Positions 37,262 to 45,899 of a DNA stretch of 64,000 nt are shown here, one piece after another; the first letter of the stretch is position 1, and each line of letters starts with the position of its first letter. The position numbers and the translations under genes were made by a program. The DNA is taken from positions 2,790,001-2,854,000 of the forward strand of contig CP166702.1 of the NCBI GenBank assembly GCA_051414805.1, given 5' to 3'. This DNA is from Xenophilus sp003671765 (GTDB lineage: Bacteria > Pseudomonadota > Gammaproteobacteria > Burkholderiales > Burkholderiaceae_C). Under the pieces are notes generated by a model that had not been told where the DNA came from, did not search any database, and saw only the letters and a program-made list of their open reading frames with translations.

Positions 37262-38161
37262 TCATTTGCGGCGGCGGCGCGTCACCTTGACCACCACGTC
37301 CATGCCCTCGTAGGCGTCGGCCTCGCCGAACCAGCTGCCGCTGATGGGCGGCGCGAAGGCCGGGTCGCGCGCGACGCCGACGCGGATGAGGCGGCCGCTG
37401 CCCATGAGGTTGTTGGTGGGATCGAAGGCGACCCAGCCCGCGCCCGGCAGGTAGGCCTGCAGCCAGGCATGGGTGGCGCCGGCGCCCACGATGCTCTCGC
37501 CGGGCTCCTGCACGCCGGTGTCGAGCATCGCGTCGTAGAGGTAGCCCGAGACGAAGCGCGTGGCGATGCCCAGGCGGCGCGCGGCCTCCATCATCAGCAG
37601 CGCGTAGTCGCGGCAGCTGCCGCCGCCGACGGCGAGCGTTTCCAGCGGCGTCTGCGTGCCTTCCTCGTCGCGCGCCTGGTAGGTCAGGCTCTGGTTGATG
37701 TGGGCGTTCATGCGCGTGAGCGTCTCGCGCGTGCTGTTGGGCTGGTCGCTGTGCAGGAACTGGTGCGCCCAGCGGATCAGCGTGCCGTCGGGGTCGTCGT
37801 GGTGCGGGCGCAGGTAGTGCTCCAGGTCCAGCCGCTCCTGCATCGAGTAGGCGAAGGGCAGGAACTCGGCGGCGGGGTCGAGCTGCAGCTGGTCCTCGGG
37901 CGAGGGCACGTGCTCGATCGTGAACGAGCAGGCGATGGTGAGCTCGGTGGCCGGCCCCTGCGGCTGCACCAGTGCGACCGAGTTGGAGTGCGGGTCCTGG
38001 ATCATGCGCACGTGCGCCTGCGGGCTGACCTGCAGGTCGGTGGCGAGCACCCGCAGGTCGTGACTGTCACGCGGACGGAACATCACCCGGTGCTGCCCGA
38101 AGCTCACCGGCTCCCGGTAGCGGTACGTGGTGGTGTGCAGGATGTCGTAGTGGGTCGCCAT
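37262..38161 (-). CDS. Transglutaminase-like family protein
   Basis: 299 aa. An N-terminal bacterial transglutaminase-like beta domain (HTTTYRYREPVSFGQHRVMFRP) is followed by the papain-like core with catalytic Cys183 (GGGSCRDYA), His231 (ATHAWLQAYLPG) and Asp247 (AFDPTNN). Proteins of this type may act as proteases or peptide ligases; the substrate is unknown. No signal peptide. It follows mnmC by 42 bp in the same direction. Confidence 0.88.
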   Translation of the reverse strand: MATHYDILHTTTYRYREPVSFGQHRVMFRPRDSHDLRVLATDLQVSPQAHVRMIQDPHSNSVALVQPQGPATELTIACSFTIEHVPSPEDQLQLDPAAEFLPFAYSMQERLDLEHYLRPHHDDPDGTLIRWAHQFLHSDQPNSTRETLTRMNAHINQSLTYQARDEEGTQTPLETLAVGGGSCRDYALLMMEAARRLGIATRFVSGYLYDAMLDTGVQEPGESIVGAGATHAWLQAYLPGAGWVAFDPTNNLMGSGRLIRVGVARDPAFAPPISGSWFGEADAYEGMDVVVKVTRRRRK

Positions 38162-38203
38162 GGCGGGGATTGTCGTCGGGCTGCCGTGCAGCGCCGGTGG
38201 TTT

Positions 38204-40075
38204 TCAGGTGCGCACGCGCGCAGTGTCGAGCGCCCGCGCCAGGTTGGCGGCGACCGGCAGCGGCTCGCCGTGCCAGCGTGCGGCCAGCAGTTCGGCGCAC
38301 AGGGCCGCGAAGCTCAGGCCGCGCGAGCCCATCGCGGTGCTGACCCACAGGCCCGGGGCGGCGCCGGGCACCGGGCCGACCAGTGGGCGGCGGTCGGCCG
38401 AGGCGCAGCGCACGCCGGCCCAGGCCTGCAGTTCGCCGCGTGCCGCCTGTCGGCGCGCGAGGGCGGCCACACCGGGGTGCAGGCGGTCCAGGCGGTCGAG
38501 GTTGAACTCGGTGTCTTCAGGGCGCAGATCCCGCGCGTCGTCACCGGGCGAGAAGGTCGAACCGCTGAGCCAGCGCGGGCCACCCGGCAGCGGCGCCGCG
38601 GGCACCAGGTGCCCGTCGCCGTTGAGCGGCACGGTGGGCAATCCGGTGCGGTCACCGTCCGCCGGCATCGGTCCGTGCACGAGCTGGCCGCGCACAGGCT
38701 GCAGGGGCAGCGTGCCGGCGAGCAGCGAGCGCGTGCCGTGGCCGCCCGCGAGCACCAGGCGATCGCCCTCGGCGAGCACGGCGCCCTCGGCATCGAGCGC
38801 CTGCCAGCGACCGTCGCAGGTCGAGACCACCCGCGCGACATGCGCGCGGCCGACGAAGCGCACGCCCGGCGTGGCCAGCCAGGCCGCCACCAGCGCAGCC
38901 GGGCGCACCCAGCCGGCCTGCGCGTGCCAGAGGGCGGGTGTGTCCGGCGGCAGGGCGGCGCGGGCGCATTGCGCGGCATCGGCAGTCCAGGAGTCGTTGG
39001 CGCCGCCGGCCTGCCAGCCGGGCGGCAGGCGCAGGGCGGCAGCGTTCGGGCGCCGTTCCAGCACGCCTTCGCACCGCCACTCGGTGCCGGCGCTGGCGGC
39101 CAGCAGCGACTGCACCTGCTGCCAGCCCAGCCGCGCGCCCGCGCGGGTCAGGCGCGAGAGCAGGGCGTCGTCGGGCGACACGTGCGGCGCCAGCACGGCC
39201 GCGGGGGCGCCCGACGCGCCGGCGGCCGGTGCCTGCGCGGCGTCGAGCACGGTCACGCGCCAGCCGCGCCGTGCCAGGCTGGCCGCCACGGCCGCACCGG
39301 CGAGGCCCGCGCCGACCACCACGCATTCGCCGGGGGCTGCCACGCGCTGCGGATCGGGCGGCGGCCGGCGCGGCTGCCAGGCCGGGGTCCAGCGGCCCCG
39401 CAGGCAGTCGCGCTTGGGCGGAAGACCTGGCGCCTTCTCGACCACGAAACCCAGCGGTGCCAGCGCGTCGCGCACGGCGCGCGCAATGGTCCAGGTCCCG
39501 ATGCCGGTGCCCGGCCGCGCGAAACGCGCGACCGCCTTGAGCACCTCGGGCGTCCACATCTGCGGGTTCTTCTGCGGGCTGAAGCCGTCGAGGAAGAGGC
39601 TGTCCGCCTCGAAGGGCTGCAGCGCGCGCAGCATCGGCTGCACCTCGCCCACGCACAGCGTGAGCATCACGCGGCCGCCGTCGAACACCAGCCGGTGGCA
39701 GCCCGGCAGCAGCCCGTGCCACTGCGCGGCCAGCTCGGCGCCCAGCGCGGCGAGGGCCGGGCCCTGTGCGGCGGCCGCGCGCAGCAGGTCGGCCGCGGAC
39801 ACCGGGTAGGCCTCGACCGAGACGAAGTGCAGCAGGCCCGGCCGCGCGGGATCGTCGCGCCAGGCCTGCCAGCTTGTCAGGAAATTGAGGCCGAGGCCAA
39901 ATCCGGTTTCGAGAATCCGCCATTGCGGCGCATTCGCCCAGGCGCCGGGCAGGGCGCAGCCGCCCAGGAACACATGGCGGGCCTGGGCAACGGCGCCGGC
40001 TTCGGAGTGGTAGCCCTCCTGGAAGCGGGCGCTGAAGGGGCGGCCGTCAGGGTGCCACTCGACGGGTTCGGTCAT
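38204..40075 (-). CDS. mnmC: Bifunctional tRNA (mnm5s2U34) modification enzyme MnmC
   Basis: 623 aa. N-terminal SAM methyltransferase half: ETGFGLGLNFL (about 55-65) and DGFSPQKNPQMWTPEV (about 160-175). C-terminal FAD oxidoreductase half begins at CVVVGAGLAGAAVAASLARRG near 253. Together they remove the carboxymethyl group from cmnm5(s2)U34 and methylate nm5(s2)U34 of tRNA wobble uridines. Length fits the full fusion enzyme. The YggX-like gene lies 90 bp upstream in the same direction. Confidence 0.93.
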   Translation of the reverse strand: MTEPVEWHPDGRPFSARFQEGYHSEAGAVAQARHVFLGGCALPGAWANAPQWRILETGFGLGLNFLTSWQAWRDDPARPGLLHFVSVEAYPVSAADLLRAAAAQGPALAALGAELAAQWHGLLPGCHRLVFDGGRVMLTLCVGEVQPMLRALQPFEADSLFLDGFSPQKNPQMWTPEVLKAVARFARPGTGIGTWTIARAVRDALAPLGFVVEKAPGLPPKRDCLRGRWTPAWQPRRPPPDPQRVAAPGECVVVGAGLAGAAVAASLARRGWRVTVLDAAQAPAAGASGAPAAVLAPHVSPDDALLSRLTRAGARLGWQQVQSLLAASAGTEWRCEGVLERRPNAAALRLPPGWQAGGANDSWTADAAQCARAALPPDTPALWHAQAGWVRPAALVAAWLATPGVRFVGRAHVARVVSTCDGRWQALDAEGAVLAEGDRLVLAGGHGTRSLLAGTLPLQPVRGQLVHGPMPADGDRTGLPTVPLNGDGHLVPAAPLPGGPRWLSGSTFSPGDDARDLRPEDTEFNLDRLDRLHPGVAALARRQAARGELQAWAGVRCASADRRPLVGPVPGAAPGLWVSTAMGSRGLSFAALCAELLAARWHGEPLPVAANLARALDTARVRT

Positions 40076-40165
40076 GGGGGAGCGGAGGAGGGCGAGGCGC
40101 CGGCAGTGCTCGCGGCGCGGGCCGTCAAGGCGCCGGCGTGCAGGTGCGCGCGCCGGCTCGGGGCG

Positions 40166-40444
40166 TCAGGCGCTCGGCGGCACGTACCCCTGCGCCACGT
40201 CCGCGCCATCGCCGAAGAAGTGCTTCTCCATCTGGCGCGCCAGGTACTGGCGGGCACGCTGGTCCGCCAGGTTCAGGCGGTTCTCGTTGACCAGCATGGT
40301 CTGCTGCTTGAGCCAGGCGGCCCAGGCTTCCTTGCTGACGTTCTCCCAGATGCGCTTGCCCAGCTCGGTGTGGGGCGGGTAGGGGGGGAGATCGAGCCCT
40401 TCGGCCTCTCGGCCGAGCTTGATGCAGTGGACCATGCGTGCCAT
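40166..40444 (-). CDS. Fe(2+)-trafficking protein, YggX family
   Basis: 92 aa. MARMVHCIKLGREAEGLD holds the conserved N-terminal cysteine (Cys7); PPHTELGKRIWENVSKEAWAAWLKQQ, then MLVNENRLNL, is diagnostic. YggX proteins protect Fe-S clusters from oxidation and help move iron in the cytosol. Usually a free-standing housekeeping gene, as here upstream of mnmC. Confidence 0.92.
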   Translation of the reverse strand: MARMVHCIKLGREAEGLDLPPYPPHTELGKRIWENVSKEAWAAWLKQQTMLVNENRLNLADQRARQYLARQMEKHFFGDGADVAQGYVPPSA

Positions 40445-40545
40445 TGCGGTGCCTCTTCGGTGTGGGTGGGCGGCGGGCGCTGGGCCGGCCGCTTAGTTGA
40501 TTTCGCTATTTAGAACTGAAAACTCGGTCGTTCCAGTTTCTTTAT

Positions 40546-40561
40546 GCGTTCTTGAGAATGC
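40546..40561. promoter_or_regulatory. Palindrome upstream of the sulfate-binding protein gene
   Basis: GCGTTCTTGAGAATGC: GC-N-TTCT-TG-AGAA-N-GC, centred about 43 bp before ATG 40597, in a locally AT-rich promoter-like stretch. May be a CysB- or other sulfur-regulator site; only symmetry and position support this. Confidence 0.3.
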
Positions 40562-40596
40562 AAGGCATCGACGTTATGCCTTTTTCGAGCACAAAC

Positions 40597-41640
40597 ATGA
40601 ACCTCCGCCGCGACTTTATCAAGCTTTCCCTGCTGGCCGCCGCGGCCTCGGGCCTGACCCTGACGGCATCGTTGCCGGCCGTGGCGCAGGTGCAAGGCAA
40701 CACCGTCAACCTGCTCAACGTCTCCTACGACCCGACGCGCGAGCTCTACGTCGACTACAACAAGGCCTTCGCCAAGTACTGGAAGGGCAAGACCGGCCAG
40801 GACGTGGTGGTCAAGCAATCGCACGGGGGCTCGGGCAAGCAGGCGCGCTCGATCATCGACGGGCTGGAAGCCGACGTCGCCACGCTGGCGCTGGCCGGCG
40901 ACACCGACGCGCTGGTCAGCCACGGCGGCCTGGTCAAGCCCGACTGGCAGAAGCGCCTGCCGCACAACAGCTCGCCCTACACCTCGACCATCGTGTTCCT
41001 GGTGAAGAAGGGCAACCCCAAGGGCCTGAAGGACTGGGACGACCTGGTCAAGCCGGGCGTGCAGGTCATCACGCCAAACCCCAAGACCTCGGGCGGCGCG
41101 CGCTGGAACTACCTGGCGGCCTGGGAATTCGCCAAGCGCAAGTACGGCGGTGATGCCAAGGCAAAGGACTTCGTCGGCAACCTGTTCAAGAACGTGCCGG
41201 TGCTCGACACGGGCGCGCGCGGCAGCACGATCACCTTCGTGCAGCGCGGCGTGGGCGACGTGCTGCTGGCCTGGGAGAACGAGGCCTTCCTGGCGCTGAA
41301 GGAGTTCGGTCCCGACAAGTTCGAGATCGTCGTGCCCTCGATTTCCATCCTGGCCGAGCCGGCCGTGACCGTGGTCGACAAGTTCGCCGACAAGCACGGC
41401 ACCCGCGCGGTGGCCGAGGAATACCTCAAGTACTGGTACACCGACGAAGGACAGGACATCGCCGGCCGCAACTACTACCGCCCGACCGCCGACAAGGCCA
41501 AGGCGAAGTACGCCAACCAGTTCCCCAAGCTGGCGCTCTTCACCATCGACGAGGCCTTCGGTGGCTGGACGCAGGCCGACAAGGCGCACTTCGCCGACGG
41601 CGGCAGCTTCGACCAGATCTACACCAACAAGCAGAAGTAG
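40597..41640 (+). CDS. Sulfate/thiosulfate-binding periplasmic protein
   Basis: 347 aa with a signal peptide (LRRDFIKLSLLAAAASG..., cleavage near AVAQV). NLLNVSYDPTRELYVDYNKAF and KQSHGGSGKQARSIIDGLEAD are the sulfate-pocket signatures of the Sbp/CysP family. It delivers sulfate or thiosulfate to a CysTWA permease, which is not encoded here. ATG 40597 best fits the signal peptide; 40552 and 40576 are weaker starts. It leads the plus-strand sulfur gene run. Confidence 0.9.
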   Translation: MNLRRDFIKLSLLAAAASGLTLTASLPAVAQVQGNTVNLLNVSYDPTRELYVDYNKAFAKYWKGKTGQDVVVKQSHGGSGKQARSIIDGLEADVATLALAGDTDALVSHGGLVKPDWQKRLPHNSSPYTSTIVFLVKKGNPKGLKDWDDLVKPGVQVITPNPKTSGGARWNYLAAWEFAKRKYGGDAKAKDFVGNLFKNVPVLDTGARGSTITFVQRGVGDVLLAWENEAFLALKEFGPDKFEIVVPSISILAEPAVTVVDKFADKHGTRAVAEEYLKYWYTDEGQDIAGRNYYRPTADKAKAKYANQFPKLALFTIDEAFGGWTQADKAHFADGGSFDQIYTNKQK

Positions 41641-41751
41641 GTCGCGGCATGCGGGGGCCGGAGTGGCCTCTGCCATTGATTCCATGGCTGGTAGCGCTCG
41701 TCCGGCGGGCGCTGCAGGCCGATTTCGTCCCTAATCTCCTGAGAGCGTCCG

Positions 41752-42339
41752 ATGTCTGTGCTGTTGCTGGCGGGTAGCCCGTCCTCGCCGTCGCGGTCCA
41801 CCGCGCTGCTCGACGCCGTGGCCGACCGGCTGGCGCGCCGCGGCGTGGCCACCGACGCGCTGGCCGTGCGCGACCTGCCGGCCGCGGCCCTGCTGGCGGC
41901 CGACACCAGCCACCACAGCGTGCAACTGGCCGTCGACCGCATCGCGAAAGCACAGGCCATCGTCGTGGCCACGCCGGTCTACAAGGCGGCCTACAGCGGC
42001 CTGCTGAAGGTCTTCCTCGACCTGCTGCCGCAGACCGCACTGCGCGGCAAGGCCGTGCTGCCGCTGGCCACGGGCGGCAGCCCGCACCACATGCTGGCGC
42101 TGGACTACGCGCTGCGGCCGGTGCTCAACGCGCTGGGTGCGCGGCACATCCTGCCCGGCGTCTACGCGAGCGATGCCCAGGTCACGCTCACGCCCGAAGG
42201 GGCCTACCAGTTGCAGGTCGAGCTGTTCGACCGCCTCGCCGAGGCCGTCGACACGCTGGCGGCCGAGGGGTTGAAGCTCGGCCCGCGCGCGGCCGCCTTC
42301 GAGCCGGTGCACTTCTCGCAGGTGCGATGTAGCGTGTGA
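41752..42339 (+). CDS. ssuE: NADPH-dependent FMN reductase, SsuE/MsuE type
   Basis: 195 aa flavodoxin-like fold. The phosphate-binding loop GSPSSPSRS (9-17) and VVATPVYKAAYSGLLKVFLD (about 70-90) are typical of SsuE. It supplies FMNH2 to the SsuD monooxygenase. It lies 111 bp after the sulfate-binding protein gene and upstream of three ssuA-like genes. Confidence 0.92.
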   Translation: MSVLLLAGSPSSPSRSTALLDAVADRLARRGVATDALAVRDLPAAALLAADTSHHSVQLAVDRIAKAQAIVVATPVYKAAYSGLLKVFLDLLPQTALRGKAVLPLATGGSPHHMLALDYALRPVLNALGARHILPGVYASDAQVTLTPEGAYQLQVELFDRLAEAVDTLAAEGLKLGPRAAAFEPVHFSQVRCSV

Positions 42340-42460
42340 GGCGAGGGCGGCCTCGCGCCGCCGCCTGCGCCTCGCGCTTCTCCACCCTCCCGCATTCCCT
42401 CCGCGCGGCCCGCTGCGCGGCAAGGGCAGAGCCTTGCCCGAAGAAACACGCTGAACCGCC

Positions 42461-43483
42461 ATGCCTCCCATCCTCACCGACCACTTTCCTGCCGCACAAC
42501 CGCGATCGCGCCTGCAGGTCTTCATCGATTTCCTCGTCGCCCTCGTGCTGGTGGCGGCGATCGCGCTCGTCAGTTCCTTCCTCGTCGCCACCTCGGCGCA
42601 CGCGCAGGCCGCCAAGGAACTGCGCATCGGCTACCAGAAGTCGGCCAGCCTGTTCGTGCTGCAGAAGGCGCAGGGCACCCTGGAGAAGCAGCTCGCCCCG
42701 CTGAACGTCGGCGTGAAGTGGGTCGAGTTCCCGGCCGGGCCGCAGCTGCTCGAAGGCCTGAACGTCGGCGCCGTCGACGTCGGCTTCGTGGGCGAGGCGC
42801 CGCCGATCTTCGCCCAGGCCGCGGGCGCCAAGTTCGTGTACATCGGCTTCGATCCTGCCGCACCGCGCGCCGAGGCGATCCTGGTCAGCAAGGATTCGCC
42901 AATCCGCACGGTGGCCGATCTCAAGGGCAAGAAGGTCGCGCTCAACAAGGGCAGCAATGTGCACTTCCTGCTCGTCAACCAACTGGAGAAGGCGGGCCTG
43001 AAGCTCGGCGACATCCAGCCCGTGTACCTCGCACCCGCCGACGGCCGCGCCGCCTTCGAGAGCAAGGCCGTGGACGCATGGGTCATCTGGGACCCGTTCC
43101 AGGCCGCCGCCGAGAAGGCGATCGGCGCGCGCGTGCTCGCCGACGGCACGCCCGGCGTGGTCAACAACTACCAGTACTACCTGGCCGAGCGCGGCTACGC
43201 GCAGAAGAACCCGAAGGTCATCCAGGCGCTGTTCGACGACGCGGTGACACAGGGCATCTGGCTCAAGAAAAACCTGCGCCAGGCGGCCGAGCTGATCGCG
43301 CCGCTGCAGGGCCTGCCGGTGGACGTGGTGGAACTCGCGCTGCGCCGCTACGAGTTCAACGTCAAGCCGATCACCCGCGAGGTGGCGGCCGACCAGCAAA
43401 AGATCGCCGACACCTTCTACGAGCTCAAGCTCATTCCGAAGGCCATCAAGGTGAGCGACGCCGTGTTGCTCGGCCAGCCCTGA
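42461..43483 (+). CDS. ssuA: Sulfonate ABC transporter substrate-binding protein, first of three
   Basis: 340 aa. A long N-region with one hydrophobic export segment (FLVALVLVAAIALVSSFLVA, about 26-45) precedes the mature start ELRIGYQKSASLFVLQ. ADLKGKKVALNKGSNVHFLL and DAWVIWDPFQAAAEK are the SsuA signatures. It binds alkanesulfonates in the periplasm. It is clearly paralogous to the two other SsuA proteins of the cluster. Confidence 0.9.
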   Translation: MPPILTDHFPAAQPRSRLQVFIDFLVALVLVAAIALVSSFLVATSAHAQAAKELRIGYQKSASLFVLQKAQGTLEKQLAPLNVGVKWVEFPAGPQLLEGLNVGAVDVGFVGEAPPIFAQAAGAKFVYIGFDPAAPRAEAILVSKDSPIRTVADLKGKKVALNKGSNVHFLLVNQLEKAGLKLGDIQPVYLAPADGRAAFESKAVDAWVIWDPFQAAAEKAIGARVLADGTPGVVNNYQYYLAERGYAQKNPKVIQALFDDAVTQGIWLKKNLRQAAELIAPLQGLPVDVVELALRRYEFNVKPITREVAADQQKIADTFYELKLIPKAIKVSDAVLLGQP

Positions 43484-43508
43484 GAAGCACTCCGACGGAG
43501 AAATTGCC

Positions 43509-44474
43509 ATGACCCTGCACCCATCCCTGTCCCGCCGCGGCCTGCTCAAGGGGGCCGCCGCGCTCGCGCTGCCCGCCGTGGCCGGCGCACCGGCCTTCGC
43601 CCAGGGCGCCGCACGCGAACTGCGCATCGGCAACCAGAAGGGCTACCTCAGCCTGCTCAAGGGCCGCGGCGCGCTGGAGCAGCGCCTCGCCCCGCTCAAG
43701 GTGTCGGTCAAATGGACCGAGTTCACCGCCGGCCCGGTGCAGCTGGAAGCGCTGAACGTCGGCTCGATCGACTTCGGCGACGTCGGCGAGGCGCCGCCCA
43801 TCTTCGCGCAGGCTGCCGGCGCGCCGCTGGCCTACGTGGCGGCCACCGTGCCGCGCCCGCAGTCCGAAGCCGTGCTGGTGCCCAAGGGTTCGGCCATTCG
43901 CAGCGTGGCGGATCTGAAGGGCAAGAAGGTCGCCTTCAACAAGGGCAGCAACGTCCACTACTTCCTGGTCAAGCTGCTGCAGAAGCACGGGCTGCAGTAC
44001 GCGGACGTGAACGCCGTCTTCCTGCCGCCGGCCGACGCGCGCGCCGCCTTCGAGAAGGGCTCGATCGACGCCTGGGTCATCTGGGACCCCTTCCTCGCCG
44101 CGGCCGAGAAGTCGCTCGATGCCAGGGTGCTGGCCGACGCCACGGGGGTGGTGGGCAACCGCGCCTACTACTTCTCGTCGCTCGACTACGCGGCGAAGAA
44201 CGCAGACGTGATCAAGGTGCTGATCGAGGAGCTCGACAAGGTCGACCAGTGGGGCAAGGACCACCGCGGCGAACTCGCGGGCGAGCTGGCGCAGATCTGG
44301 GGCCTGCCCAAGCCGGTGGTCGACGTGTCGATCGGGCGTTCGCAGTTCGGCACGGGGCCGATCACCAAGGCCATCCTGGGCGAGCAACAGCAGATCGCCG
44401 ACACCTTCTTCGATCTCAAGCTGATCCCCAAGCGCATCAACGTGCTCGAGGCGGCGGCCCCGGGCCTGGCCTGA
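43509..44474 (+). CDS. ssuA: Sulfonate ABC transporter substrate-binding protein, second of three
   Basis: 321 aa. A twin-arginine signal (SRRGLLKGAAALALP, about 8-22) suggests Tat export of a folded protein, unlike the first copy. LRIGNQKGYLSLLKGRGALE, DLKGKKVAFNKGSNVHYFLV and DAWVIWDPFLAAAEKS match SsuA. It probably widens the range of sulfonates or sulfate esters taken up. It starts 25 bp after the first ssuA and precedes a small reading frame and ssuD. Confidence 0.9.
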   Translation: MTLHPSLSRRGLLKGAAALALPAVAGAPAFAQGAARELRIGNQKGYLSLLKGRGALEQRLAPLKVSVKWTEFTAGPVQLEALNVGSIDFGDVGEAPPIFAQAAGAPLAYVAATVPRPQSEAVLVPKGSAIRSVADLKGKKVAFNKGSNVHYFLVKLLQKHGLQYADVNAVFLPPADARAAFEKGSIDAWVIWDPFLAAAEKSLDARVLADATGVVGNRAYYFSSLDYAAKNADVIKVLIEELDKVDQWGKDHRGELAGELAQIWGLPKPVVDVSIGRSQFGTGPITKAILGEQQQIADTFFDLKLIPKRINVLEAAAPGLA

Positions 44475-44485
44475 GGATCGAACGC

Positions 44486-44698
44486 ATGAGTTCCCGTTTC
44501 GCCGTTCCATCCTCGCCCGCCCAGCAGGCGCTGCGCGTGCTGGGCGTCACCGTGGTCGCCTGGGGCATCAAGCTCCCTTCGGCCCATGCCGTGGCCCGCC
44601 GCGCGCCGCACGGCTACGTGCCGGCGCGGGCGCTGCGCCGGCTGGCCGCGGCGGGCGCCATCGCGCCACCGGCGCGCCTTCTCGCGCATTCCTGGTAA
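44486..44698 (+). CDS. Small basic hypothetical protein between ssuA and ssuD
   Basis: 70 aa from ATG 44486, 11 bp after ssuA and 20 bp before ssuD. Arginine- and alanine-rich (VARRAPHGYVPARALRRLAAA), with one mildly hydrophobic stretch (LRVLGVTVVAWGIKL). No recognised family. Tight spacing suggests it is translated with the operon, but it could be chance open frame in GC-rich DNA. Confidence 0.45.
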   Translation: MSSRFAVPSSPAQQALRVLGVTVVAWGIKLPSAHAVARRAPHGYVPARALRRLAAAGAIAPPARLLAHSW

Positions 44699-44718
44699 GC
44701 GCAAAGGACTTTGTTCCC

Positions 44719-45897
44719 ATGCAGATCTTCTGGTTCCTTCCCACCCACGGCGACAGCCGCTACCTCGGCAGCACCGAGGGCGCGCGCCCGGTCGACCTGG
44801 CCTACCTGCAGCAGGTGGCTGGCGCCGCCGACACCCTCGGCTACGAAGGCGTGCTCATTCCAACCGGCCGCTCCTGCGAAGACCCGTGGATCGTCGCGTC
44901 CAGCCTCATCGGCGCGACGAAGCGGCTGAAGTTCCTGGTCGCGGTGCGGCCGGGCCTGCACCAGCCGGCGCTGGCTGCGCGCATGGCCGCCAGCTTCGAC
45001 CGGCTGTCGGGCGGGCGCCTGCTGGTCAACCTCGTCACCGGCGGGGACCGCGCGGAGCTGGAAGGCGACGGCGTGTTCCTCGACCACGCCGCGCGCTACG
45101 AGCAGTCGGCCGAGTTCATCCGCATCTGGCGCGAGATCATCGCGCGCAGCCACGAGGGGCAGGCCTTCGACTACGACGGCCGGCACCTGCAGGTCAAGGG
45201 CGCCAAGCTGCTGTTCCCGCCGGTGCAGAAGCCGCACCCGCCGGTGTGGTTCGGCGGCTCGTCCGAGGCCGCACACGAGCTCGCGGCCGAGCAGGTCGAC
45301 CGCTACCTGACCTGGGGCGAGACGCCCGACGAGGTGGCCAAGAAGGTCGCCGACGTGCGGGCGAGGGCGGAGGGCAAGGGCCGCCGCGTCGAGTTCGGCA
45401 TCCGCCTGCACGTGATCGTGCGCGAGAGCGAGCAGGAGGCCTGGCAGGCCGCCGATTCGCTCATCAGCCGCGTCGACGATGCGACCGTGATCCGGGCGCA
45501 GGCCGCCTTCGCCAACATGGATTCGGAGGGACAGCGCCGCATGGCCGCCCTCCATCGCGGTGGCGCCAACCGCAGCCGAGAGGCACTCGAGATCAGCCCG
45601 AACCTCTGGGCCGGCGTGGGCCTGGTGCGCGGCGGTGCCGGCACGGCCCTGGTCGGCAGTCCCGAGCAGGTCGCCGCCCGGATCGAGGACTACGCCTCGC
45701 TGGGCATCGACGCCTTCATCCTCTCGGGCTACCCGCACCTGGAGGAGGCCTACCGCTTCGCCGAGCTGGTGTTCCCCCTGCTGCCGCGGCGCGTGCAGCA
45801 GCGCCTGGGTGGATCGGGCAGTGGCTCGCTCACCGGCCCCTTCGGCGAGGTCGTCGCCAACGTCGACGCACCGTCGCGCCTGCGCGCGCAAAGCTAG
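44719..45897 (+). CDS. ssuD: FMNH2-dependent alkanesulfonate monooxygenase
   Basis: 392 aa, luciferase-like TIM barrel. IFWFLPTHGDSRYLG at the start, RLLVNLVTGGDRAELEGDG (about 98-116), ERYEQ-like ARYEQSAEFIRIWRE, and WFGGSSEAAHELAAEQVDRYLTWGE are SsuD stretches. It breaks the C-S bond of alkanesulfonates to give an aldehyde and sulfite using FMNH2 from SsuE. The stop is 2 bp before the ssuC ATG. Confidence 0.95.
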   Translation: MQIFWFLPTHGDSRYLGSTEGARPVDLAYLQQVAGAADTLGYEGVLIPTGRSCEDPWIVASSLIGATKRLKFLVAVRPGLHQPALAARMAASFDRLSGGRLLVNLVTGGDRAELEGDGVFLDHAARYEQSAEFIRIWREIIARSHEGQAFDYDGRHLQVKGAKLLFPPVQKPHPPVWFGGSSEAAHELAAEQVDRYLTWGETPDEVAKKVADVRARAEGKGRRVEFGIRLHVIVRESEQEAWQAADSLISRVDDATVIRAQAAFANMDSEGQRRMAALHRGGANRSREALEISPNLWAGVGLVRGGAGTALVGSPEQVAARIEDYASLGIDAFILSGYPHLEEAYRFAELVFPLLPRRVQQRLGGSGSGSLTGPFGEVVANVDAPSRLRAQS

Positions 45898-45899
45898 TC

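Noticed and set aside
42404..42450. Hairpin GGCAAGG...CCTTGCC upstream of the first ssuA
   Set aside because: No T-run and short stem; not convincing as a terminator or attenuator.
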